Notes under the pieces: model-generated
What the model saw: the letters and a program-made list of their open reading frames with translations, nothing else
Told to the model about the DNA's origin: nothing
Databases searched by the model: none
Part shown: in pieces, positions 5,906 through 13,108 of the stretch
Layout: each line of letters begins with the position of its first letter
Position numbering within the stretch: the first letter of the stretch is position 1
Translations under genes and position numbers: made by a program
Assembly (NCBI GenBank): GCA_030628575.1
Contig: DAOVQR010000002.1
Coordinates: forward strand, 1-16,761
Source of the DNA: a bacterium
GTDB taxonomy: Bacteria > Patescibacteriota > UBA1384 > JAMDBS01 > DAOVQR01
Direction: 5' to 3'
Length of the DNA: 16,761 nt

Positions 5906-8560
5906 TTAGGTTTTTTCGTTCTTCTGTTTATTAATATACCACCACTTTACTGATTCTATCAAAAATAAAATTATTATGCCAAATCCCAGTAATATCATAA
6001 TATCAAAAGAATTAAGCGGTTCGGTTTTTAAAAGCTTTTGCAAAAATGGAACATATAGAGCAGCTAATAGCATTATAACACCAAACAGCCAGGCGCCAAC
6101 TAAATATAGATTAGAAAATATGTTAATTTGCCAAATATTTTTTCTTAAGCTTTTACAAGCAAAAATATAAAATAGGGTATCGATTACTAGTCCTACAAAG
6201 ATAAATGTACGAATATGATTAATTGAGTAATCAGTATTTTTCAAAAGCCACCAGAATATTATTAATAAAAACAAATCTCCTATTATGCCAATTGTAAAAA
6301 TTAAAGTTTTCATTTCGCTTGTTAGGATTGAAATATCTTTTGATTCTGGTTTTTGTTTCATAATATCTTTTTCTTTTGGTTCAAATGCTAGAGCAATACC
6401 CGGCAAACTATCTTCAATCAGATTAATCCATAGAATTTGACCAGCCAGTACGGGTAAAGGCATGCCAAAAAGTAATGCTGCTCCAATTAGAATAATTTCC
6501 GTAAAACTGCCCGAAAGTAGATAAGTGATTACTTTTCTGATATTATCGATTATTGCTCTTCCTTCTTCTACGGCAGCTACAACCACAGAGAAATTATCAT
6601 CCAACAATACCAAATCAGAAACTTCTTTGGCCACAGCTGTACCCGAGCCCACAGCAATTCCAATATCTGCCTGTTTTAGAGCAGGAGCATCATTGATTCC
6701 ATCCCCTGTCATGGCAACAACTTCACCTTGTTTTTGAAGTAATTTTACAATTCTTAATTTCTGCATTGGTTCTATTCGGGCAAAAATTTGAATTTCATCT
6801 ATTCTTTTTACGAAATCATTATCAGATAATTTTTGCAGTTCATTTCCCTCAATAATATTTTTATCATTATGGGACAGGCCAATTTCTGCAGCAATAGCGC
6901 GCGCAGTTAATCTATGATCACCAGTTATAATTATCGGTCTGATTCCGGCGGTTTGACAAGTTTTTATGGCAATTTTGGCAGTATCTCTCAAAGGATCTTG
7001 TAAAGAAATCAATCCCACAAAAATTAAATCTTTTAATTTGTTTTTATCAATTCTTTTATTATCAGTAGTTTTATAGGCAACAGCTAGGACTCTTAATCCT
7101 TTTGACGTTAACTGTTGATGTTTTTTTCTTATTTCTTCAATTTTTTTCTTGTTTAATTTTTCTTGTTTTTTATTGCATTCTATTTTGCTTGACATTTCCA
7201 GAAGAATTTCGGGGGCGCCCATAACGTAAAAAATATTTTTTTCCTTAGAATATTTATGCAGTGATGCAGAAAATTTATTATTCGCCTTAAATGGAATTTC
7301 ATTAAGTATTGGTTCTTTTTTTAGTAATGATTTTTTATCTAAATTGGCATTAGAGCCAGCTATAGCTAATGCTTGATCAGTTGGCCGGCCATGGATAATG
7401 TTTTTAGTTTTATCTTGAACATAAGTATCACTTCTCAGAACTGCAATTTTCAATGTTTCAATGTAAGAGCCGGTTTTATCTTTTTTAATATCAGCAAAAT
7501 TTTTAGTGGAAAACTTATTATCAGCGGTGGTGATATTAACCAGCATCATTTTTCCTTCTGTTAAAGTACCAGTTTTATCTGAACAAATTATTGATGTTGT
7601 TCCTAATGTTTCGGCAGATACCAGTCGTCTGACTAGACCTTTGCGTTTTAGAATTCTTTGCATTCCGATAGCAAAAATTACAGTTATGGCAATTGGCAAT
7701 CCTTCTGGAATTGCTGCTACTGCTACAGCAATTGAAGTGGTGAAAATTTCAATAAATTTGCTACCTGTTACCATTCCTTCAATGAAAATAATTAAAGTTA
7801 TTATGGCAACAACAATCCCAATAATTTTACTGAATTTAATAAGTTTTTTTTGAAAAGGTGTTTTTTCTTCTTCTGTACTTTTAATAATTTTAGCAATCTT
7901 ACCAAATTCTGAATTTACGCCAGTTGAGCAAACTACTGCTCTGCCATAACCATTATCAACGGAAGTGCCCATATAAACCATATTGTCTCTATCTGCTAAT
8001 GAAGTATCACTTTTAATCTTATATAAATATTTTTTAGCAGATTCTGATTCACCAGTTAATGCTGCTTCATTAATTTCTAAATCTTTAATTGAAGTTAAGC
8101 GTGCATCAGCTGGGATTTTATCACCGGGAGAAAGGATTAAAATATCTCCTGGTACGACTTCTTCCTGCAGAATCTGCAATTTTCTTCCGTTTCTTAAAAC
8201 AGTAGTTTTTAGTTTTAATATTTTTTTTAATTCTCTTAGAGCTTTAGATGCTTTATTCTCCTGAATATAGCCAATAACAGTATTTACCAAAACTGCGGCA
8301 GAAATAATTATTGCGTCAGAATATGCTTTTAATAATAATGATACAATTGCAGCAATTACTAAAATATAAATTAAAGGATTAGCAAATTGAGATAAAAATA
8401 ATTTTACACCAGAAAGCGGTGGTTCTTCAGGTATTTTATTAGAACCATATTTTTTCTGTCGTATCTGGATTTCTTGATCAGATAATCCTTTATTAATATC
8501 AGAATTGAGTTCTTTAACTATTTGTTCACTAGTTTTTGTATGCCAGCTTTGATTATCCAA
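5906..8560 (-). CDS. P2-type cation-transporting ATPase (calcium-pump-like)
   Basis: ATP-driven cation exporter in the plasma membrane, P2A/PMR1-like. In order: N-terminal cation-ATPase domain (~4-70); actuator domain with TGES (169-172); M4 with IPEGLP (284-289), as in calcium pumps; phosphorylation site DKTGTLTE (D328); nucleotide-binding domain with GAPE (~450); TGD (547-549); hinge TGDGINDAP (619-627); and C-terminal helices. At 884 aa it is full length. In M5 the ligand glutamate is kept (SGSFTE, E689) while the usual Asn is Ser686. In M6 the usual NxxTD reads NLIED (N714, E717, D718). The substrate is therefore probably a divalent cation but not certainly calcium. The start is a TTG chosen because AGGAGG lies 4 nt upstream. 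Confidence 0.93.
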   Translation of the reverse strand: MDNQSWHTKTSEQIVKELNSDINKGLSDQEIQIRQKKYGSNKIPEEPPLSGVKLFLSQFANPLIYILVIAAIVSLLLKAYSDAIIISAAVLVNTVIGYIQENKASKALRELKKILKLKTTVLRNGRKLQILQEEVVPGDILILSPGDKIPADARLTSIKDLEINEAALTGESESAKKYLYKIKSDTSLADRDNMVYMGTSVDNGYGRAVVCSTGVNSEFGKIAKIIKSTEEEKTPFQKKLIKFSKIIGIVVAIITLIIFIEGMVTGSKFIEIFTTSIAVAVAAIPEGLPIAITVIFAIGMQRILKRKGLVRRLVSAETLGTTSIICSDKTGTLTEGKMMLVNITTADNKFSTKNFADIKKDKTGSYIETLKIAVLRSDTYVQDKTKNIIHGRPTDQALAIAGSNANLDKKSLLKKEPILNEIPFKANNKFSASLHKYSKEKNIFYVMGAPEILLEMSSKIECNKKQEKLNKKKIEEIRKKHQQLTSKGLRVLAVAYKTTDNKRIDKNKLKDLIFVGLISLQDPLRDTAKIAIKTCQTAGIRPIIITGDHRLTARAIAAEIGLSHNDKNIIEGNELQKLSDNDFVKRIDEIQIFARIEPMQKLRIVKLLQKQGEVVAMTGDGINDAPALKQADIGIAVGSGTAVAKEVSDLVLLDDNFSVVVAAVEEGRAIIDNIRKVITYLLSGSFTEIILIGAALLFGMPLPVLAGQILWINLIEDSLPGIALAFEPKEKDIMKQKPESKDISILTSEMKTLIFTIGIIGDLFLLIIFWWLLKNTDYSINHIRTFIFVGLVIDTLFYIFACKSLRKNIWQINIFSNLYLVGAWLFGVIMLLAALYVPFLQKLLKTEPLNSFDIMILLGFGIIILFLIESVKWWYINKQKNEKT

Positions 8561-8563
8561 TAA

Positions 8564-8569
8564 TCCTCC
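8564..8569 (-). promoter_or_regulatory. Ribosome-binding site deciding the TTG start of the ATPase
   Basis: On the minus strand AGGAGG is followed by ATTA and then TTG (8560). The strong site supports the TTG as the true start. There is no ATG nearby that would keep the N-terminal domain. Confidence 0.65.
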
Positions 8570-8661
8570 TTGATACTATCTAAAAACCAATAATTTGTTA
8601 TATGTTATAAGTTGCTTATTACTAATCTCATTTTATCATTTTTAGTGTTTTTTATCTAATC

Positions 8662-8699
8662 AAAAAACCACTCTTCGATTTCGCTCAGAGTGATTTTTT
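8662..8699 (-). terminator. Rho-independent terminator of the toxin operon
   Basis: Read on the minus strand: TCACTCT, a 12-nt loop and AGAGTGG followed by TTTTTT. The A/T flanks extend the stem to 13 bp with one imperfect pair. It lies after the VapC gene and before the ATPase gene, both minus strand. The flanking A- and T-runs would let it work on either strand. Confidence 0.7.
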
Positions 8700-8720
8700 G
8701 ACTTGTCACTCGAAATTTTA
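8692..8720. repeat. Terminator-linked 29-bp repeat, copy A
   Basis: This 29-bp block (ending CACTCGAAATTTTA) recurs at 13428-13456 with two mismatches. In both places it starts inside the right arm of a terminator hairpin and continues beyond it. The arms of the two hairpins differ while the tail is conserved. This suggests a dispersed intergenic element rather than chance. Confidence 0.55.
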
Positions 8721-8828
8721 CACATTATTTTAGAAGAAGCTCGGCGTTGGAGGAATATCTTATATTCAGATTATTTAAAATATAAACTACAGAAAGAATC
8801 AATCCCCTTATAGTAATTACACTATATA

Positions 8829-9236
8829 TTACAATAACTTTGTTTTAGGTATAATTTTGAAATCTTTAATATTGCTCGTAACTATTGTTAATTGATATTT
8901 AATAGAGGTAGCGGCTAATAAAATATCAAAAATAAATGATTGTTTTTTTGATATAGGCTTCCTTTTTCTAACTAATTCTCCACGTATTTGTCCATATATT
9001 TCTGCTATTTCTTTATCTACGTCTAATACCTTAACACCTGATTCTTTAATAAATCGTTCAAATTTATCAACTTCCTCTTTTGGTCTATCTGATTTATGTG
9101 CTCCATATATGATTTCAGCTACACTTAAGGTACTTATCGCTAACCCATCGTCAAATAATCCAATGAGTTCTTGCACTGTTCCTTGTTTATTTTTCATAAA
9201 ATCTATTATTTTATTAGTATCTATTAAATATTTCAT
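8829..9236 (-). CDS. vapC: PIN-domain ribonuclease toxin, VapC family
   Basis: Small endoribonuclease toxin. The PIN-domain acidic residues are visible: D6 (YLIDTNKIIDF), E41 (SVAEIIYGA), D104 (FDILLAATS) and D125 (VTSNIKDF). Together these would bind the catalytic metal. The length of 135 aa is typical. The ATG lies 5 nt after the stop of the antitoxin-like gene, the usual antitoxin-toxin order on one transcript. A terminator follows. VapC toxins usually cut a specific tRNA or rRNA; the target cannot be read from sequence. Confidence 0.92.
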   Translation of the reverse strand: MKYLIDTNKIIDFMKNKQGTVQELIGLFDDGLAISTLSVAEIIYGAHKSDRPKEEVDKFERFIKESGVKVLDVDKEIAEIYGQIRGELVRKRKPISKKQSFIFDILLAATSIKYQLTIVTSNIKDFKIIPKTKLL

Positions 9237-9241
9237 AAATC

Positions 9242-9511
9242 TTACATTGTTTTTATAGGTCTCGAAGTTTTTCCTCTAGCCAGATAAATATTTTTCTTTA
9301 TTTTTTCAGTATCAACATTTTTCCAAATACCAGCGAAAGACATAAATTTTTCTTTTTTCGAAATATAAATATCGTCCAATGATATGTCGTTTATTTCAAT
9401 AATATTTCCCTTTTTTGAATCATTATAAGAAGATTTTTTTTCTAAACTTGTATGATCATTTCCTACAAATGTAGGAAATGTATTTATTAGTATTGTGGCT
9501 GAACCGCTCAT
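9242..9511 (-). CDS. Probable antitoxin partner of the PIN toxin
   Basis: This 89-aa protein sits directly upstream of VapC (5-nt gap). Its C-terminus, SFAGIWKNVDTEKIKKNIY followed by a basic ARGKTSR tail, resembles the toxin-wrapping tails of VapB-type antitoxins (hydrophobic-G-x-W-K, then an amphipathic helix ending in ARG or ER). The N-terminal half (MSGSATILINTFPTFVGND) shows no AbrB, ribbon-helix-helix or Phd fold that I can recognise. It may therefore lack its own DNA-binding domain, or use a novel one. Its ATG is 2 nt after the stop of the upstream 224-aa gene. Antitoxin identity rests on position and tail only. Confidence 0.6.
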   Translation of the reverse strand: MSGSATILINTFPTFVGNDHTSLEKKSSYNDSKKGNIIEINDISLDDIYISKKEKFMSFAGIWKNVDTEKIKKNIYLARGKTSRPIKTM

Positions 9512-9513
9512 AA

Positions 9514-10188
9514 TTATACTCCTAAAATTTTTATAGTTTTATTAGCTTTACCCTCGCCAAAATTTAATGCTTTATCCAGAAAACTAGATAGTGTTTCATC
9601 CGAATAACTAAATTCTTCCATTTTATAATAATCTATATCTACAAGCACACATCTTTTTGGAACCGTTATATCTTTAAAATTGAAATATCTATTAATAAGT
9701 TCGTTTTTTTCAATTATTCCAGAATTATAATTAATCTTACTATTATTATCTTTATCTTCTAAAGTTAAACATAATGCTATATCTTCTGATTCGGAAATTA
9801 AATCATTATTTGAATAAAATTTATTCTTGAATTTTGCGATTAATTTATTTAGTGGTTTAGTTGTAGTATGTGCCCAAATTGTTTTAACTCCAATCCTATC
9901 AATTTTATTCCAATTAATTTCTTTATTAATTTTACAAAAGAATTTTTTCACGAAATCTGTAGTATTGTTTATATTTTCTATTAATTCAATTCCAACAGCA
10001 GTTCTATTAGATTCTATAATTACTTTCATTTTCTTTTTCTTAATATCAATCGATAGCCCTTCTTTAAAAGGGGGGATATTTGTTGGCATTTTATCATCAT
10101 TGATAACTTGAAAAAGCTTCCTTTTAAAGTCGAAGGATTCAGGAGTATTTTTATATCTAAGTTCTATAATCAAATTTATTAAATTCAT
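9514..10188 (-). CDS. Uncharacterised 224-aa protein, first gene of the toxin operon
   Basis: No family is recognised with certainty. The protein is soluble with no membrane segment. It starts LINLIIELRYKN and has a central RIGVKTIWAH segment, loosely like the RxGxRY segment of TIGR04255-type proteins. Near the C-terminus it has VLVDIDYYKMEEFSYSDE. The beta-strand plus helix composition and the conserved R-I-G core support a real protein. It is translationally packed with the antitoxin-like and VapC genes (2-nt and 5-nt gaps), so its function is probably tied to that toxin, perhaps as regulator or chaperone. No Shine-Dalgarno precedes the ATG. Confidence 0.6.
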   Translation of the reverse strand: MNLINLIIELRYKNTPESFDFKRKLFQVINDDKMPTNIPPFKEGLSIDIKKKKMKVIIESNRTAVGIELIENINNTTDFVKKFFCKINKEINWNKIDRIGVKTIWAHTTTKPLNKLIAKFKNKFYSNNDLISESEDIALCLTLEDKDNNSKINYNSGIIEKNELINRYFNFKDITVPKRCVLVDIDYYKMEEFSYSDETLSSFLDKALNFGEGKANKTIKILGV

Positions 10189-10203
10189 AAAAATTTATTG
10201 TTT

Positions 10204-10286
10204 GATAATCATCAATTTATACTCATAGGATATCATGGTTTAGGATAAAATTCAACTTATGAAAAATAATCGATGATCATAAATTT
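10204..10286. promoter_or_regulatory. Promoter and paired operator-like sites of the toxin operon
   Basis: On the minus strand TTGAAT (10250-10255) and TATCCT (10227-10232) are separated by 17 nt, a plausible promoter ~40 nt before the ATG at 10188. Two similar 15-bp sites flank it: GATAATCATCAATTT (10204-10218) and GATGATCATAAATTT (10272-10286), 13/15 identical with a GATnATC core. This fits autoregulation by a toxin-antitoxin complex. The -10 is not strong. Confidence 0.4.
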
Positions 10287-10332
10287 CGCTCACACCAGCT
10301 AAAGAAATGGTGCTAACAGGTTCAAACAAAGT

Positions 10333-10356
10333 AAAAAGTAAGGCGGAAACCTTACT
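10333..10356 (-). terminator. Rho-independent terminator after the SIR2 remnant
   Basis: Read on the minus strand: AGTAAGG, loop TTTCCG, CCTTACT, then TTTT. The stem is a perfect 7 bp (10337-10343 with 10350-10356). It would end transcription coming from the truncated SIR2-like gene, before the promoter of the toxin operon. Confidence 0.65.
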
Positions 10357-10370
10357 TATTATACGATAGA

Positions 10371-10415
10371 GGTGTTTGCTGAATGATGTTTGCACTTATT
10401 ACAAACAGAATCCTG
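10371..10415. repeat. 45-bp direct repeat, left copy
   Basis: The 45-bp block is repeated at 13469-13513 in the same orientation with one mismatch (44/45). It contains a small inverted repeat, TGTTTG/CAAACA. On the minus strand a GC-rich CCGCCYGC lies shortly before each copy and a terminator hairpin shortly after. This copy overlaps the end of the SIR2 remnant. Together the two copies bound the R-M-like cassette. Confidence 0.85.
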
Positions 10416-10551
10416 CTTTACTGATTGTTTTTGCGGGCGGATTAAATTTAAATAATGCATAAAATAAATCAACCCCCAGTGGAGGTGTAAAGTCATAGTT
10501 ATCTAAACCATAACTTACTCCAGCACCGAGAATAATTAATTGCTTTGCCAT
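10399..10551 (-). pseudogene. N-terminal remnant of a SIR2-like (NADase-type) protein
   Basis: A 50-codon minus-strand frame begins MAKQLIILGAGVSYGLD and continues FTPPLGVDLFYALF. The GAGxSYG nucleotide-binding loop and the TPPLGxDLF motif are the start of SIR2-like domains of the kind found in prokaryotic defence proteins, which normally run to several hundred residues. Here the similarity stops after ~40 residues, the frame enters the 45-bp repeat and ends at TAA (10399-10401). The rest of the gene is gone, so this looks like a deletion remnant with its end at or near the repeat. It diverges from the LexA-methyltransferase gene 98 bp away. Confidence 0.7.
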
Positions 10552-10577
10552 GTTATTAGTTATCCCCAAAATTATTA

Positions 10578-10606
10578 TTGACGACCATTTGATATTTAAT
10601 TATAAT
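10578..10606 (+). promoter_or_regulatory. Promoter of the LexA-methyltransferase gene
   Basis: TTGACG (10578-10583), a 17-nt spacer and a perfect TATAAT (10601-10606): the best promoter in the window. The expected start of transcription is ~10613, giving a leader of ~37 nt with AAGAAGGGG (10637-10645) before the ATG. Confidence 0.75.
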
Positions 10607-10633
10607 TAAAATATAATCGAAAATAAATCGAAA
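10595..10633. promoter_or_regulatory. Operator candidates over the LexA-methyltransferase promoter
   Basis: TTTAATTATAATTAAA (10595-10610) is a perfect 16-bp palindrome that covers the -10 box. Just downstream, AATCGAAA occurs twice (10615-10622 and 10626-10633), 11 bp or one helical turn apart. Either could bind the LexA-like winged helix of the fusion or the XRE regulator. Neither matches the Gram-positive (GAACN4GTTC) or E. coli LexA box, and AT-rich palindromes can arise by chance. Confidence 0.4.
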
Positions 10634-10649
10634 GTCAAGAAGGGGTAAT

Positions 10650-12107
10650 ATGATAACAAAAAGACAAAAACAAATTTTAGATTTTATAAAATCTTTTAAA
10701 AAGAAGAGTGGTTTTGCACCATCTTTTGAAGAAATAAAAAAACATTTAAAACTGTCTTCTGTTTCTACTATTCATTTTCACATCAAAAAACTTCAAAACG
10801 AAGGTTATTTAAACAAAGGAGAAAATCAACCCAGATCATTATCTATATACGAAAGTAAACCAATGCTACAAATTCCGTTAGCGGGAACTATTGCAGCTGG
10901 ATTACCAATTGAAGCAGTTCAAGAAAAAGAAACTATTGCCATACCCAGAAACAGACTATCTCCAAATGGAAATTTTTACGCCCTAAAAGTTGCTGGTAAT
11001 AGTATGGTTGATGAAAATATCAATGATGGAGATATTGTTTTGGTTAAAGAACAATCAACTGCCAATAATGGTCAAAAAGTTGTAGCACTTATTGATAATT
11101 ATAAAGCTACATTAAAAACTTTTTATAAAGAAAAAAAACAAGTTCGACTACAACCTGCCAATAAAAATTTTGAACCTATTATTATTAAAAATAATGAGAA
11201 AAAGATTACAATACAAGGACTCGTCGTCGATGTTATTAAAAGCAGACAAAAGTTGCAAATCAATAAAAGAAAACTATCTCGAACCAAAAATAAAAAATAT
11301 AGTGTTTTACCTTTAAATAAAATTATTTGTGGTGATGCTACAGAAGTATTAAAAAGAATCCCGGATAATACAATTGATTTAATCGTTACGTCTCCACCTT
11401 ATGATAAAATTAGAAAATATAATGGTTTTTCCTATAATTTACATAATACAGGTAAACAAATATATAGAATCTTAAAAGAAGGTGGAATTGCAGCAATGGT
11501 AATACAAGACCAAACAAAAAATTTTGGGAAATCTCTTACTTCATTTCGAACAATTGTTGATTGGTGTGACAATATTGGATTTAAACTTTTTGAGACTGTA
11601 ATTTACAAAAAACATGGCGCAGAAGGGGCATGGTGGACAAAAAGATTTAGAGTGGACCACGAGTATATACCGATTTTTTTGAAAGGGGAAAGACCACAAT
11701 ATTTTAATAAAGAACCGCTTAAAATACCATCCAAACATGGAGGGAAAACAATGACTGGTTGCGCAACTCGATTAACCAGTGGAAAAACATTGATTTCAAA
11801 AAAAGTTACCATAAACCCGTTAAAATGTAGAGGAACCATTTGGGATTATGTGACTTGCGGAGACGGTAGTCGTCTTAAACATCAACATCCTGCTACTTTT
11901 CCAAATAAAATACCATATGATTTTATTCAATGTTTTTGTCCCAATGATGGGATAGTACTTGATCCATTTATTGGCAGCGGAACAACTGCATTGGCGGCTA
12001 TTGAATTGGAAAGAAATTACATTGGAGTTGATATGTCAAAAGAGTATTGTGAATTAACAAGAAAAAGAATTAAAAAAGAAGGCATAAAAACAAAAAGATT
12101 ATTTTAG
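10650..12107 (+). CDS. LexA repressor-DNA methyltransferase fusion
   Basis: One uninterrupted 485-aa frame joins a complete LexA to a complete methyltransferase. Residues 1-65 are a LexA winged helix (FAPSFEEIKKHLKL, then STIHFHIKKLQNEGYL). Residues ~72-197 are a self-cleaving S24 peptidase: scissile A83-G84 in TIAAGLP, catalytic S118 (GNSMVDE) and K156 (ATLKT), close to E. coli LexA A84-G85, S119 and K156. After a basic linker (~198-218), residues ~219-485 are a beta-class amino-methyltransferase with motif IV TSPPYD (247-252) before motif I DPFIGSGTT (438-446). TSPPY is most often N4-cytosine, though N6-adenine is possible. Its 3' end overlaps the convergent gene by 9 bp. It probably modifies host DNA and represses its own promoter, with RecA-triggered cleavage separating the two activities. 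Confidence 0.93.
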   Translation: MITKRQKQILDFIKSFKKKSGFAPSFEEIKKHLKLSSVSTIHFHIKKLQNEGYLNKGENQPRSLSIYESKPMLQIPLAGTIAAGLPIEAVQEKETIAIPRNRLSPNGNFYALKVAGNSMVDENINDGDIVLVKEQSTANNGQKVVALIDNYKATLKTFYKEKKQVRLQPANKNFEPIIIKNNEKKITIQGLVVDVIKSRQKLQINKRKLSRTKNKKYSVLPLNKIICGDATEVLKRIPDNTIDLIVTSPPYDKIRKYNGFSYNLHNTGKQIYRILKEGGIAAMVIQDQTKNFGKSLTSFRTIVDWCDNIGFKLFETVIYKKHGAEGAWWTKRFRVDHEYIPIFLKGERPQYFNKEPLKIPSKHGGKTMTGCATRLTSGKTLISKKVTINPLKCRGTIWDYVTCGDGSRLKHQHPATFPNKIPYDFIQCFCPNDGIVLDPFIGSGTTALAAIELERNYIGVDMSKEYCELTRKRIKKEGIKTKRLF

Positions 12108-13106
12108 AAAAATATTTTTGGGATCCAATGTATATTCAATATTTAACCCGCTTGTCATTGCCCAAGAAATAGGTTTTTTTCTTATCATAGCCACAAAATT
12201 TTTATTATTAGGTCTAATAATTTCTTTATTAAATTGTTTTAATTGAAAATTATTCCATACCCAATTCGATTGATTATATTGCCACCCTGTTAAATCAGAT
12301 AATATGGAAATAAAAGATATACATTTTAATTGTTCACTTGCTGTGATAGAAAATGTTCCATTATCTTTTTCTATATTTATTGGTTTTCCTTTAGTATCTG
12401 AAATTTTTATTTTATCATTCCCCTTTTTATTATTTTGAGTAATACTTTGAATTTTTTCAAAAAAATCATTCAATGCATTCATCAAGCTATTAACAGAATA
12501 ATGTTTATTAAAAAATATCGTATGTAAACTATTCCCCTTTTTATTAGCATTTAAATATTTAAGCCAGTTGAGACAATTTTCCGGATAATTAAAAAGGTTT
12601 TTGAATACACCATCGGTATATAATAATGGACAAATTGCGGAGATAGGAATATCAATTTTTACTTTTGAGCCAACTAAACCCAATAATATGTGAATTGTTG
12701 CTAGTGGATATTTCAAACGAAAATCTTTATAACAGTCATAATTTCTAATAATATTTGGTTGAATGGCATTCTGGAAATTATCCCAGTTTTTATACTTTTT
12801 GTTTTTGTTGAATAAAACCATATGATGTCCTATGCTTTTTATCTCTTTCCTAAAAATTTCCATATCCAAAAATACACATTCTTTAGCAGAAATACCATTT
12901 TCCAGAAGCATAATTTTACCATCATAAAATCCCTTTATCTTCCAACCTAAATAAGTGGACATAAATAATCCGCACAATAGCCCATCGCTGTCTGGACTTA
13001 ATATACAATTTTGATTTTTTTGAACAATCCAAGGATGTTTTTCTATAATTTTTTTATAATCAATTTGATCGGTCTTATCCTTTAATAATTCTTGAATTCT
13101 AGACAT
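12099..13106 (-). CDS. DHH-phosphoesterase-like protein, candidate effector nuclease
   Basis: This 335-aa soluble protein does not match a restriction enzyme I know. Its N-terminal third resembles the DHH phosphoesterase/RecJ core: SPDSDGLLCG (D39, D41, G42) like the DxDG metal motif, then VFLDMEIF (D81), then SIGHHMVLF (H94, H95) like the DHH/GHH motif. Next comes a helical stretch (YPLATIHILLGLVG). The C-terminal third (W-rich, WQYNQSNWVWNNF, near 285) is unrecognised. It follows the XRE gene by 2 nt and is convergent with, and overlaps by 9 bp, the methyltransferase gene: the place of the restriction gene in a C-controlled R-M system. I infer a nuclease or nucleotide-cleaving effector. Confidence 0.55.
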   Translation of the reverse strand: MSRIQELLKDKTDQIDYKKIIEKHPWIVQKNQNCILSPDSDGLLCGLFMSTYLGWKIKGFYDGKIMLLENGISAKECVFLDMEIFRKEIKSIGHHMVLFNKNKKYKNWDNFQNAIQPNIIRNYDCYKDFRLKYPLATIHILLGLVGSKVKIDIPISAICPLLYTDGVFKNLFNYPENCLNWLKYLNANKKGNSLHTIFFNKHYSVNSLMNALNDFFEKIQSITQNNKKGNDKIKISDTKGKPINIEKDNGTFSITASEQLKCISFISILSDLTGWQYNQSNWVWNNFQLKQFNKEIIRPNNKNFVAMIRKKPISWAMTSGLNIEYTLDPKNIFLK

Positions 13107-13108
13107 AA

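Noticed and set aside
5368..8264. Plus-strand open frames opposite the DsbA-like and P-type ATPase genes
   Set aside because: They are antisense shadows of clearly conserved proteins, with no ribosome sites or recognisable domains.
10371..10420. A shared minus-strand reading frame in both repeat copies, with CNKCKHH resembling a zinc-binding segment
   Set aside because: The frame is short and runs to stops soon after the repeat in both copies, and the flanking residues do not match. The DNA hairpin and near-identity explain the repeat without coding.
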